This document shows, piece after piece, positions 34,190 through 42,645 of a stretch of 45,007 bases of DNA. Position 1 is the stretch's first letter; each line of letters starts with the position of its first letter. The notes beneath the pieces were generated by a model. That model was given only the letters and a program-made list of their open reading frames with translations. It was not told the origin of the DNA and ran no database searches. This DNA comes from Sedimenticola sp. (lineage in GTDB: Bacteria > Pseudomonadota > Gammaproteobacteria > Chromatiales > Chromatiaceae). The position numbers and the translations under genes were made by a program. The DNA is taken from positions 1 to 45,007 of the forward strand of contig DRKS01000018.1 of assembly GCA_011051655.1 (NCBI GenBank), written 5' to 3'.

Positions 34190-34498
34190 TCAAACCATCA
34201 GGAAAATCCGCCCCTCTTTGACCCTCACCCGGTAGACGCGGGCGCAGCCCTCGTCCGGGGCCACCGCCTCGCCGGTGGCGAGCTGGATTTGCCAGTCGTG
34301 CATGGGGCAGGTCACCCGGTCGCCATGCACGATCCCCTGGGAAAGGGGGCCGCCCTTGTGAGGGCATTCATCCTTGAGGGCATGGATCTTGTCCTGGGCA
34401 GTGCGGAAGACGGCGATATCGCCCTCCCCTGTCCGCACCGTGCGGGCCCCCTGGCGGGGGATATCCTCGATCCTGCCTATTTCAATCCAGTCAGCCAT
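34190..34498 (-). CDS. nirD: Nitrite reductase small subunit NirD (Rieske-type)
   Basis: The 102-residue product is a small Rieske-fold protein, with CPHKGG (C45, H47) and CPMHDW (C64, H67) as a complete set of 2Fe-2S ligands. NirD partners NirB in cytoplasmic NADH-dependent reduction of nitrite to ammonium. E. coli NirD lacks these cysteines, so this version may bind a cluster. It follows nirB by 68 bases on the same strand. Other small Rieske ferredoxins look alike; the nirB context decides the name. Confidence 0.88.
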   Translation of the reverse strand: MADWIEIGRIEDIPRQGARTVRTGEGDIAVFRTAQDKIHALKDECPHKGGPLSQGIVHGDRVTCPMHDWQIQLATGEAVAPDEGCARVYRVRVKEGRIFLMV

Positions 34499-34566
34499 GT
34501 GTCGTCTCTCTCAAAATCCGGTGTCTTTCCCAGCGCTCTTCGCGCTGCTGTCGCTTCGGGTTGGAA

Positions 34567-37020
34567 TCAGGCCGTTTCCGGGGGGACGGCCAGGGATTTC
34601 AGCGGCGCGAACTCATGGGCCTCGGCGCCCCCGGCCCGGGCCTCCCAGGGATCCGCCTGGGCCGATTTCTGGGATTCGTGAAAACGCGCGGCCAGCGCCT
34701 TGCGCCCCTCCGGGTCCTCCACCAGGCGCTTTTTGACATGGGTCAGGCCCACCCGCTCGATCCAGGGGGCGGTCCGCTCCAGGTAGTGGGCCTGTTCGCG
34801 GTAGAGCTGAAGAAAGGCGGCGGCGTACTCCAGCACCTCTTCCCGGGTCCGGACCTTGCACAACAGATCGGCGGCCCGCACCTTGACGCCGCCGTTGCCC
34901 CCCACGTGCAGCTCCCAGCCGGAGTCGATGCCCACCACGCCCAGATCCTTGATGCTGGCCTCGGCGCAATTGCGGGGGCAGCCCGACACGGCCATCTTGA
35001 ATTTGTGGGGCGTCCAGCTGGCCCAGGTCATCTTCTCCAGCTCCACCGCCAGGCCGGCGGAATCCTGGGTGCCGAAACGGCACCAGCGGGAGCCGATGCA
35101 GCTTTTCACCGTGCGCAGGGATTTGCCATAGGCGTGGCCGGAGACCATGCCGGCCTTGTTGAGATCGGCCCAGACGGCGGGAAGCTGCTCTTTTTTGACC
35201 CCGAACAGATCAATGCGCTGCCCGCCGGTGACCTTCATCTCCGGGATATTGAATTTGTCCGCCACATCGGCGATGGCGCGCAGCTCATCCGGGGTGGTCA
35301 TGCCCCCCAGCATGCGCGGCACCACCGAATAGGTGCCGTCCTTCTGGATATTGGCGTGCACCCGTTCGTTGATGAAACGGGAGCGGGGGTCGTCCTGGTA
35401 CTCCCCCGGCCAGGCGCACAGCAGGTAATAGTTCAGGGCCGGGCGGCATTTGCTGCAGCCGTCCGGCGTTTTCCATTCCATGAAATCCATGACGGCGCGG
35501 ATATCCTTCAGCTCATGCCGGACCAGGGTGGAGCGCACCTCATCGTGGGTATAGTCCGTACAAGGGCACAGGGGCCTGTTCTTGGGGCTGGCGGTAAAGT
35601 CCGAACCCACTGTGGAAACCAACAGCTGCTCCACCAGGCCGGTGCAGGAACCACAGGAGGCGGAGGCCTTGGTATGGGTGCGGACCTCCTCCAGGGTAAA
35701 GAGCCCCTTGGTGGTAATGGCCCTCACCACGTCACCCTTGGTGACGCCGTTGCAGCCGCAGATCTCGGTATCGTCCGGCATGGCCGCGAGCTGGTCCGCC
35801 GCACCGTGGCCGGAATCACCCATGTGGGCCTGGCCGAACAGGAGCTGTTCCCGCATGTCCGAGATATCCACCTCATCCCGCATGAGCTGGGAGTACCAGG
35901 AGCCGTCCAGGGCGTCCCCGTAGAGCAGGCATCCCGTGATGCGGTTGTTGCGGAGGACGATCTTCTTGTAGACGCCGCGGCCGGCGTCCTGAAACAGCAG
36001 TTCCTCGGTATCGGCGCCGCCCCTGAAATCGCCGGCGGAAAAGAGGTCGATACCGCTCACCTTGAGCTTGGTGGAGGTCACCGAGCCTTCATAGCGGGCG
36101 GTGCCGATCCGGCCCAGGTGGTTGGCGCACACCTTGGCCTGTTCGAACAGGGGGGCCACCAGCCCATAGGTGACGCCCCGGTGCTGGACGCACTCCCCCA
36201 CGGCGTAGATGCGGGGATCATAGGTCTGGAGGGTGTCGCTGACCACGATACCCCGCTCGCAATAGAGGCCGGCGGATCTGGCCAGGCCGATGTTGGGGCG
36301 GATGCCCACGGCCATGACCACCAGATCCGCCGGTATCTCCAGGCCGTTGGAAAAGCGAATGCGCTGGACCCGGCCGTCGCCGAGCAGGGCCTCGGTCTCA
36401 TGGGCCATCAGGAACTTCAGGCCACGCTCGTCCAGGCTGCGCTTCAGCAGGGCGGCGGCGGCCTCGTCCAACTGCTGCTCCATCAGGCTGTCCAGCAGGT
36501 GCACCACGGTCACATCCATGCCCTGCTTCAGCAGGCCGTCGGCGGCCTCCAGTCCCAGCAGGCCGCCACCGATCACCACGGCGTGCCTATAGGTGCGGGC
36601 GGCCTCCAGCATGCGCTCCACGTCCTGGATGTCGCGGAAGCCCACCACCCCCTCCAGATCGACACCGGGGACCGGGATCATGAAGGGGCTGGAGCCGGTG
36701 GAGACGATCAGGCGGTCATAGGCCGCCTCGACGCCCTTGTCGGTCACCACCGTGCGCCGGGCCCGGTTGATCTCCACCACCCGCTCCCCCTTGTGCAAGA
36801 CGATACCGTTATCCCGGTACCACTGCTCGTCGTTGAGCATGATGTCATCCATGCTCTTTTCGGCGGCCAGCACCGGGGAGAGGAGAATGCGGTTGTAGTT
36901 GCCGAGGGGCTCGGCGCCGAACACCCTGATGTCATACAGGTCAGGAGCGATTTTCAGCAGCTCCTCCAGGGTGCGCACGCCCGCCATACCGTTACCGATC
37001 ACTACCAGCTTTTCTTTCAT
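34567..37020 (-). CDS. nirB: NADH-dependent nitrite reductase large subunit NirB
   Basis: The 817-residue product begins MKEKLVVIGNGMAGVRTLEELL, an FAD-binding motif, then AVVIGGGLLGLEAADGLL as the NAD site. A BFD-like 2Fe-2S domain has CGCNGVTKGDVV and CGSCTGLVEQLL. The C-terminal siroheme/4Fe-4S half has CIGSRWCRFGTQDS and GCPRNCAEA, the four cluster ligands. It reduces nitrite to ammonium in the cytoplasm for assimilation or detoxification. ATGs at 37035 and 37095 would add residues; the ATG at 37020 puts the FAD motif near the N-terminus with GGAG just upstream. A siroheme synthase is not seen near by. Confidence 0.95.
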   Translation of the reverse strand: MKEKLVVIGNGMAGVRTLEELLKIAPDLYDIRVFGAEPLGNYNRILLSPVLAAEKSMDDIMLNDEQWYRDNGIVLHKGERVVEINRARRTVVTDKGVEAAYDRLIVSTGSSPFMIPVPGVDLEGVVGFRDIQDVERMLEAARTYRHAVVIGGGLLGLEAADGLLKQGMDVTVVHLLDSLMEQQLDEAAAALLKRSLDERGLKFLMAHETEALLGDGRVQRIRFSNGLEIPADLVVMAVGIRPNIGLARSAGLYCERGIVVSDTLQTYDPRIYAVGECVQHRGVTYGLVAPLFEQAKVCANHLGRIGTARYEGSVTSTKLKVSGIDLFSAGDFRGGADTEELLFQDAGRGVYKKIVLRNNRITGCLLYGDALDGSWYSQLMRDEVDISDMREQLLFGQAHMGDSGHGAADQLAAMPDDTEICGCNGVTKGDVVRAITTKGLFTLEEVRTHTKASASCGSCTGLVEQLLVSTVGSDFTASPKNRPLCPCTDYTHDEVRSTLVRHELKDIRAVMDFMEWKTPDGCSKCRPALNYYLLCAWPGEYQDDPRSRFINERVHANIQKDGTYSVVPRMLGGMTTPDELRAIADVADKFNIPEMKVTGGQRIDLFGVKKEQLPAVWADLNKAGMVSGHAYGKSLRTVKSCIGSRWCRFGTQDSAGLAVELEKMTWASWTPHKFKMAVSGCPRNCAEASIKDLGVVGIDSGWELHVGGNGGVKVRAADLLCKVRTREEVLEYAAAFLQLYREQAHYLERTAPWIERVGLTHVKKRLVEDPEGRKALAARFHESQKSAQADPWEARAGGAEAHEFAPLKSLAVPPETA

Positions 37021-37292
37021 GGGCTCCAGTCTCATCGTGAATTGATTGCCATTGATGCAATAGCCATGCCAAAAAATAACAAGGCCCCCAACCATCTGTA
37101 TTCAAAAGGGACAACAGGGCCAAGACTGCCCCCGAAAGCTTGACGGAAGGTGGAGCGCACCATAATGGTGCAATAACCCCGCCGCCATCCGGGGGAGGTA
37201 TCTCCTTGTCGGTACGCGCTTCGGCCTATGCCTGGAGACGGCTTTCGCTGCTATTATCCGCAGCCATCTTCAGCAACGCGGGCGCTCCAACC

Positions 37293-37934
37293 ATGGACTC
37301 ACTTAAAAAATTGATTGAAGGCTATGAGAAATACCGGCAGGGCTACTACCGGGAACACTGCAAATGCCTGGAAGAGCTGGGCCGCAAGGGACAATCCCCC
37401 AAGGTCGCAGTGGTCGCATGCTGCGACTCGCGGGTGGACCCCACCGTGATCACCAGCAGTAACCTGGGCGACCTGTTCGTCATCCGCAACGTGGCCAACC
37501 TGGTCCCCCCTTTCGAAAAGAGCGAGTACCGGCACGGCACCAGCGCCGCCCTCGAATTCGCGGTGCGCAACCTGAATGTGGAGCACATCATCGTCCTGGG
37601 GCATGCCAAATGCGGCGGCATACGCAGCCTTTTCGAAACGGACGGCGAGAGTACCCCGGAGGACAGTTTCATCGGCGCCTGGATGAGCACCGCGGACGAG
37701 GTGCGGCGGCAGGTCCTGGCGGACCCCACCCTCACCACCCTGGATGAGCGCGCCACCGCCTGCGAGCAACGCTCGATCCTGGCATCGCTCGCCAACCTGA
37801 TGACCTACTCCTGGATCCGGGAGCGGATGGAGGCCGGCAGGCTGGAGCTGCACGGCTGGTATTACAACGTGATCTCCGGGGAACTGCTCATGCTGGAAAA
37901 CGACAAAACATGCCTTTGCGAAGCAAACGATTAA
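37293..37934 (+). CDS. Beta-class carbonic anhydrase
   Basis: The 213-residue enzyme interconverts CO2 and bicarbonate. Zinc ligands are C44 in ACCDSRVDP, H104 and C107 in LGHAKCGG; the Asp-Arg pair D45/R47 completes the active site. GDLFVIRNVANLVPP and TSAALEFAVRNLNV are family segments. The frame is open to 37140, but the ATG at 37293 gives the usual N-terminus (MDSLKKLIEGYEKYR). No signal peptide is visible in this form; the longer form has a hydrophobic stretch (LLLSAAIFSNAGA), so export cannot be fully excluded. It is divergent from nirB. Confidence 0.92.
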   Translation: MDSLKKLIEGYEKYRQGYYREHCKCLEELGRKGQSPKVAVVACCDSRVDPTVITSSNLGDLFVIRNVANLVPPFEKSEYRHGTSAALEFAVRNLNVEHIIVLGHAKCGGIRSLFETDGESTPEDSFIGAWMSTADEVRRQVLADPTLTTLDERATACEQRSILASLANLMTYSWIRERMEAGRLELHGWYYNVISGELLMLENDKTCLCEAND

Positions 37935-37961
37935 AGATATTGGCCGATTGACCGCTAACCT

Positions 37962-37978
37962 GGGCTCTTGGAGAGCCC
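37962..37978 (+). terminator. Weak hairpin after the carbonic anhydrase gene
   Basis: GGGCTCT (37962-37968), a three-base loop and AGAGCCC (37972-37978) form a perfect stem 28 bases after the stop. A second short palindrome, CCCCGG and CCGGGG, follows at once. There is no T-run, so an intrinsic terminator is uncertain. Confidence 0.35.
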
Positions 37979-38036
37979 CGGGCCTGGAGAGCCGGGGGAA
38001 AACACTCCAGTCACCCAAGAATAAAGCGGCCAATCA

Positions 38037-38396
38037 ATGCGCAAAACAACATCATCGAACCCACGATCCAGGCGTCGGGAAGCGACCTCCCTGTTGATGG
38101 AGCTCTGCTGCCATGGCGGACAAACCCTTTCCTGCAAGGCCCTCAATCTGTCGGTCGAAGGAATGCTGCTGGAAACCGGCGACATCACACTCTCGACCGG
38201 GGCCCTGGTTGACTTGCACATTCACACCGGCGCGGGGGACATGAAGATCCCCGCCGCCGTGATCCACAGCAACACCGGCTGCACCGGCGTAATGTTTCAC
38301 CGGCCTCAGCCGGATCTCTACCGCATGATCACCCAGCCCCTGAACCATGGACGCAGCACCATCGCCGGTCGGGTGCCCCTCGGGGCAGGCGGCTGA
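38037..38396 (+). CDS. PilZ domain protein
   Basis: The 119-residue product consists of a single PilZ-type beta-barrel. RSRRREATS (11-19) supplies the RxxxR element and NLSVEGM (37-43) the [D/N]xSxxG element that together bind cyclic-di-GMP. The rest (LVDLHIHTG, KIPAAVIHSNTGCTGVMFHRP) gives the strands. Such single-domain proteins relay c-di-GMP levels to pili, motility or polysaccharide enzymes. It is 102 bases after the carbonic anhydrase gene and just before a strong terminator. The target is unknown. Confidence 0.85.
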   Translation: MRKTTSSNPRSRRREATSLLMELCCHGGQTLSCKALNLSVEGMLLETGDITLSTGALVDLHIHTGAGDMKIPAAVIHSNTGCTGVMFHRPQPDLYRMITQPLNHGRSTIAGRVPLGAGG

Positions 38397-38410
38397 CAAA
38401 GACCTTTCCG

Positions 38411-38455
38411 AAAAACAAAGGGCCTGGCGAAAACTCGCCAGGCCCTTTGTTTTTT
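38411..38455. terminator. Strong bidirectional terminator between the PilZ gene and tRNA-Asn
   Basis: A stem of 20 bp (38411-38430 with 38435-38454) around a four-base loop, with core GGGCCTGGCGA and flanking A and T runs. Each strand ends the hairpin with a U-run, so it can end both the PilZ transcript and the tRNA transcript from the minus strand. It ends two bases from the CCA end of the tRNA. Confidence 0.9.
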
Positions 38456-38456
38456 A

Positions 38457-38532
38457 TGGCTCCCCGGGACAGGCTCGAACTGCCGACCTAGTGATTAACA
38501 GTCACCCGCTCTACCGACTGAGCTACCGGGGA
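38457..38532 (-). tRNA. tRNA-Asn (anticodon GTT)
   Basis: Read on the minus strand it starts TCCCCGGTAGCTCAGTCGG and ends CCGGGGAGCCA, so the acceptor stem closes with an encoded CCA. The D arm is TAGCTCAGTCGGTAGAGC, the anticodon loop CTGTTAA with GTT at 38497-38499, and the T loop GTTCGAG. Length is 76 bases. No integrase or element is inserted at its 3' end. Confidence 0.96.
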
Positions 38533-38781
38533 ATGATATTGAGGCCGCGTATGATAAAGCCCCACCCCAGCCGGGTCAAGGAAGGGTTCCAGGAAGGGTT
38601 CCAGCCCGTTTCCGGCCCCCGGACAAGGCCCGGGCCGTGGTTTCTTCAGGGCCTTTTCTTCACTGCGGCGGCTTTGAATGCCACCCCTTTTGGCCACAGG
38701 CGCGCAGCTCCAAACACCACTTGTCAGAAACGGGGTGAAATGAAATCATCACCGTGATCAAGCATTTTCATTCGTCTGGCG

Positions 38782-39621
38782 ATGAACACCGAACTGCTGA
38801 AAACATTCCTGGAGGTGGCGCGAACCCGGCACTTCGGGCGGGCGGGCGAGAATCTCTTCGTTACCCAGTCCGCCGTCAGCGCCAGGATACGTCAACTTGA
38901 AGAGACCCTCGGGGTGCGGCTTTTCAAGCGCAGCACCCATGGCGTTTGCCTGACCGCCGCAGGCGAACGCATGGCCCAGCACGCGGAGGCCATACTTGGC
39001 GCATGGCACAGGGCCATACAGGATACGGCGATGGATGAGGAACACAGCCAGGCGCTCACCATCGGCGGCATGTACAGCCTGTGGGACATCCTGGTGCAGA
39101 AATGGGTGCACAGGCTGCATGGACAGCATCCGGGACTGGTGCTCCATGCCGATGCCCAAAGCCACGAGGTATTGCTGCGCCGGCTGCTCGACGGCATGCT
39201 CGACGTGGCCTTCATGTTCGAGCCGGCCCATGCGGCAAAGTTGCTGGTGAAGGAAATCGCCACTATCGAACTGATCATGGTGGCCACCTCCCCGGGGCTT
39301 GGCGCCGATGAGGCCCTGGCCGGCAATTATGTCATGGTCGACTGGGGCACATCCTTTGCCGTCAATCACGCCCGGCTCTTCCCTGAGATGCCGCCGGCCG
39401 CCATCCATATGGGGCTGGGGCGCATCGCCCGCTCATACATCCTGGAATGCGGCGGTTCATGCTACCTGGCAAGGGCGATGACGGAGAAATACCTCGAGGA
39501 TGGAAGCCTGTTCCGGGTGCAGGACGCCCCGGTCATCGAACGCCAAGCCTATGCCGTATATCCCGCCGATGGAGAGCGCCTGGCGCTGGTGCAGGAGGCC
39601 CTGGCGCTTTTTGATGAATAA
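38782..39621 (+). CDS. hdfR: LysR-family regulator, HdfR type
   Basis: The 279-residue product has an N-terminal winged helix (1-60: TELLKTFLEVARTRHFGRAGENLFVTQSAVSARIRQLEETLGVRLFKR) and a periplasmic-binding-protein-like effector domain (~90-270). The N-terminal spelling and the effector start (LTIGGMYSLWDILVQKWVHRLH) closely follow HdfR, known in E. coli for repressing flhDC and affecting other genes. Effector unknown. It runs convergent to the small PA3496-like gene. Confidence 0.8.
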   Translation: MNTELLKTFLEVARTRHFGRAGENLFVTQSAVSARIRQLEETLGVRLFKRSTHGVCLTAAGERMAQHAEAILGAWHRAIQDTAMDEEHSQALTIGGMYSLWDILVQKWVHRLHGQHPGLVLHADAQSHEVLLRRLLDGMLDVAFMFEPAHAAKLLVKEIATIELIMVATSPGLGADEALAGNYVMVDWGTSFAVNHARLFPEMPPAAIHMGLGRIARSYILECGGSCYLARAMTEKYLEDGSLFRVQDAPVIERQAYAVYPADGERLALVQEALALFDE

Positions 39622-39625
39622 AGGG

Positions 39626-39841
39626 TCAATAACCTTCTTCTGAAAAAATATCGCCGATCTCGCGGTTCAACCGCTTTTCATCCAGATACCTTTCAACAAG
39701 CCTGCGCTTGCCGGGGTTATAGCGGCGCCGGGAGTCGGCATAGCCAAGACCCCGCGTCAGGTTATCCATATCCAGATCTCCGCCCTCCATGTCTTCCACG
39801 TCATCACCATTGAGATAATCGATATCACTGTCTTTCGTCAT
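39626..39841 (-). CDS. Small acidic protein, PA3496-like family
   Basis: The 71-residue product is acidic in its first half (DSDIDYLNGDDVEDMEGGDLDMD) and basic/helical in its second (RRRYNPGKRRLVERYLDEKRLNREIGDIFSEEGY). The second half matches the pattern of the small proteins annotated 'PA3496 family putative envelope integrity protein'. No signal peptide or membrane segment is visible. It is convergent with hdfR, ends 4 bases apart. The family call rests on a short stretch. Confidence 0.65.
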   Translation of the reverse strand: MTKDSDIDYLNGDDVEDMEGGDLDMDNLTRGLGYADSRRRYNPGKRRLVERYLDEKRLNREIGDIFSEEGY

Positions 39842-40092
39842 AGGAGAGAATCTCTGAAACTATCAAGAAACCGCCCGGATCAGGTCACGGGACACCACCT
39901 GAATTACAACGATAAAATGGCTTATAGCTCTCAAATCCGGACATGGAAAGCAAAAAATATTTCTTGGTGCGATAAAAAATATTTATCGGAGCGGCGGCGG
40001 CCTGCTGTACTGAACAGCCATTGCGGACACCCGGAGTTGTGGCGGAAAGGTACCCCTGGTTATATGATCCACCCCCTGTTTCAGTGGAATCC

Positions 40093-42396
40093 ATGGCCCC
40101 AGACGAGGTTTTCAATCATGGCGACGCCACCCCCATGACAACCCCGGAGGTCCCGAAGCGCCTGGGCATCCGGGTAAAGGGTCTGGTGCAGGGGGTCGGT
40201 TTCCGGCCCCACGTGCACCGCCTGGCCTCCCGCTATGGATTGACGGGCTGGGTATGCAATGACGGCGCCGGCATCGACATCGAAGTGCAGGGGGGGCGGC
40301 TGGAGGCATTCGTTGACGCCTTGCGCAGCGAGGCGCCCCCCCTGGCGCGCATCGATACCCTGCAGACGAAAGAGATACCAAGCCGGAGAGAATCAGGCTT
40401 CGCCATCCGAAGCAGCGGCTCCGGTCCGGTGACTACCGCCATCACACCCGATGTTGGCGTGTGCGGGGCCTGCCTGGGGGAGCTGTTCGATCCCCACAGC
40501 CGCTACTATCGTTACCCCTTCCTCAACTGCACCCACTGCGGGCCGCGTTACACCATCACCCGCGCCCTGCCCTATGACCGCGCCCGCACCGCCATGGCCG
40601 CATTCCCCATGTGCGATGCCTGCGCCCGGGAATACCAGGACCCGGACAACCGCCGCTTCCACGCCCAACCCACGGCCTGTCCCGCCTGCGGTCCGCGGCT
40701 TTCCATGCCTTTATCGAAGGTACTGCACCACATTCAGGAAGGGCAGATCCTGGCCATCAAGGGCCTGGGGGGCTACCACCTTGTGTGTGACGCCGGCAAT
40801 GAAGAGGCGGTGCAGCGCCTGCGCCTGCGCAAGAATCGCGAGGAAAAACCCTTTGCGGTAATGGTGGCCAATCCGGCCAGCGCCCGGCGGCTGGCCGGAT
40901 TCGATGCCGCCTCCGCCGCCCTGCTGGAGAGCCCGGCGCGTCCCATCGTGCTGGCGCCGAAAATGGACCCCACTCCACTCGCACCTTCAATTGCCCCCGG
41001 ACTGCCCTGGGTCGGGCTGATGCTGCCCTACACGCCCCTGCATTACCTGTTGTTCCACGAGGCCGCCGGCCGCCCCGCCGGCACGGACTGGCTGCAACAG
41101 CCCCAAGAGCTGATGCTGGTGATGACCAGCGCCAACCCCGGCGGCGAGCCCCTGGTGACGGACAATGAGGAGGCCCGGCGGCGCTTGGCCGGGATTGCGG
41201 ACACCATCGTGACCCATAACCGGCCGATTGCGGTGCGCGCGGACGATTCGGTCATGCGGGTGACAAACGCACAGCCGTGCTTCATCCGCCGCGCGCGGGG
41301 ATTCGTCCCCCAGGCCATCAGGCTGCACCAGGAGCTGCCCCCCGTTCTGGCGGTAGGCGCCCACTTGAAAAACACCATTTGCATCACCCGCGGTGACGAG
41401 GCCTTCATATCCCAGCATATAGGCGGCATGGACAACCCGGAGACCATCCGTTTCTTTGAAGAGACGGTGGCCCACCTGCTGGATATCCTGCAGGTAACGC
41501 CGGAGCTGGTGGCCCATGATGCCCACCCGGATTTCTACAGCACCCGCTTCGCCGCCGGCCTGGGGCTGCCCACCATTGCGGTGCAGCATCACCATGCCCA
41601 CCTGGCCGCGGTGGCCGCCGAGCACCGGATCCATGGACCCGCCATCGGCCTGGCCCTGGACGGTTTCGGCCTGGGCGATAACAATGAGTCCTGGGGTGGT
41701 GAATTGCTGCTTCTCGAGGGAACCGGCTACAGGCGGCTCGGCCATCTGGCGCCCCTGAAGCAGCCGGGCGGAGAGGCCGCCGCGCGCCAGCCCTGGCGCA
41801 TGGCCGCGGCAGTGCTGGGGCGGTTGGGCCGGGGGGAAGAGATTGCCCGTCGCTTCCGCGGGCAGCGCGGGGCCGGACAGTTGGCACAGCTGCTGGCCAA
41901 GGACATCAACTGCCCCCCCACCACAAGTTGCGGCCGCCTGTTCGATGCCGCCTGCGGTCTCTTGGCCGTGCAGCCCGTGAGCACCTTCGAGGGTCAGGCG
42001 CCGATGCAGTTGGAAGGACTGGTGACCCGGCCCGAGGCGATGAAAGGCGGCTGGCGCATCGAAGGGGGAAACCTGGAGTTCTGGCCCCTGCTGGCCCGCC
42101 TGGCCGATTGTGATGATGCAGTCATGGGCGCCAACCTGTTTCACGGCACCCTGATGGCGGGACTTGCCGACTGGGCGGCCCGGGCGGCCCGGAAAACGGG
42201 GGTGCGCACCGTCCTGCTGGGCGGCGGCTGCCTGCTCAACCAGGTGCTGACCGAGGGCCTGACCCGGCGCCTGTCCGGGCATGGACTCAAGGCCCTCACT
42301 GCCCGGCAGGTCCCGCCCAATGACGGGGGCCTGAGTCTCGGCCAGGCCTGGGTGGCGGGGCTTCGGTCTCTTTCCTCCAAACCGGGGATTTGTTGA
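40093..42396 (+). CDS. hypF: Carbamoyltransferase HypF (hydrogenase maturation)
   Basis: HypF converts carbamoyl phosphate and ATP to a carbamoyl adenylate and moves the carbamoyl to HypE, the source of the cyanide ligands of NiFe hydrogenase. From the ATG at 40093 the product has 767 residues. Domains in order: acylphosphatase-like (~18-105, VKGLVQGVGFRPHVHRLA), two zinc fingers (CGACLGE, CTHCGP, CDACARE, CPACGP), a YrdC-like domain with KGLGGYHLVCDA and a Kae1-like domain with VAHDAHPDFYSTRFA and QHHHAHLAAVAAEH. The start could also be the ATG at 40135. First of four tightly packed hyp genes. Confidence 0.94.
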   Translation: MAPDEVFNHGDATPMTTPEVPKRLGIRVKGLVQGVGFRPHVHRLASRYGLTGWVCNDGAGIDIEVQGGRLEAFVDALRSEAPPLARIDTLQTKEIPSRRESGFAIRSSGSGPVTTAITPDVGVCGACLGELFDPHSRYYRYPFLNCTHCGPRYTITRALPYDRARTAMAAFPMCDACAREYQDPDNRRFHAQPTACPACGPRLSMPLSKVLHHIQEGQILAIKGLGGYHLVCDAGNEEAVQRLRLRKNREEKPFAVMVANPASARRLAGFDAASAALLESPARPIVLAPKMDPTPLAPSIAPGLPWVGLMLPYTPLHYLLFHEAAGRPAGTDWLQQPQELMLVMTSANPGGEPLVTDNEEARRRLAGIADTIVTHNRPIAVRADDSVMRVTNAQPCFIRRARGFVPQAIRLHQELPPVLAVGAHLKNTICITRGDEAFISQHIGGMDNPETIRFFEETVAHLLDILQVTPELVAHDAHPDFYSTRFAAGLGLPTIAVQHHHAHLAAVAAEHRIHGPAIGLALDGFGLGDNNESWGGELLLLEGTGYRRLGHLAPLKQPGGEAAARQPWRMAAAVLGRLGRGEEIARRFRGQRGAGQLAQLLAKDINCPPTTSCGRLFDAACGLLAVQPVSTFEGQAPMQLEGLVTRPEAMKGGWRIEGGNLEFWPLLARLADCDDAVMGANLFHGTLMAGLADWAARAARKTGVRTVLLGGGCLLNQVLTEGLTRRLSGHGLKALTARQVPPNDGGLSLGQAWVAGLRSLSSKPGIC

Positions 42397-42405
42397 GATA
42401 GGCCC

Positions 42406-42645
42406 ATGTGTCTGGCATTCCCGGCAAGAGTATTGACCCTCCAGGACGCGGCCATGGCCACCGTGGACATAGGCGGCGTGCGCAAGGAGATCTCACTGGG
42501 GCTATTGGAAGGCGTGAAGGCCGGCGATTATGTCATGGTCCACGTGGGTTACGCCCTCAGCCGCATCGACGAGGAGGAGGCCCGAAAGACCCTGGCCCTG
42601 TTCGCCGAAATGGAGCGGCGCTTTGGGGAGGACGGCGGGGCATGA
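42406..42645 (+). CDS. hypC: Hydrogenase maturation chaperone HypC
   Basis: The 79-residue protein starts MCLAFPARV, with the essential Cys2 that holds the iron together with HypD, followed by the small beta-barrel (ATVDIGGVRKEISLGLLEG, GDYVMVHVGYALSRIDEEEA). It ferries the Fe(CN)2CO unit to the large subunit precursor. It lies 9 bases after hypF and its TGA overlaps the hypD ATG (ATGA). Confidence 0.95.
   Translation: MCLAFPARVLTLQDAAMATVDIGGVRKEISLGLLEGVKAGDYVMVHVGYALSRIDEEEARKTLALFAEMERRFGEDGGA

Noticed and set aside
33663-34367. N-terminal extension of the TPR lipoprotein
   Set aside because: It lies antisense-like across yqaA in a different frame and lacks protein character; the lipobox start at 33662 is far better.
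37041-37060. FNR-like box upstream of nirB (TTGAT-TGCC-ATTGA)
   Set aside because: The second half differs from ATCAA at two positions, and it looks like a chance direct repeat of ATTGAT. I do not call it.
34561-37143. Long plus-strand open frame opposite nirB
   Set aside because: nirB is certain from its cluster and FAD motifs. The opposing frame is His/Gly/Ala-rich noise.
38457-38532. Integration site in the tRNA-Asn gene
   Set aside because: No repeat of the tRNA end and no integrase near by; the terminator sits directly at its 3' end.
38581-38606. Short direct repeat GAAGGGTTCCAG in front of hdfR
   Set aside because: Only two copies, no inverted symmetry and no link to a known operator.
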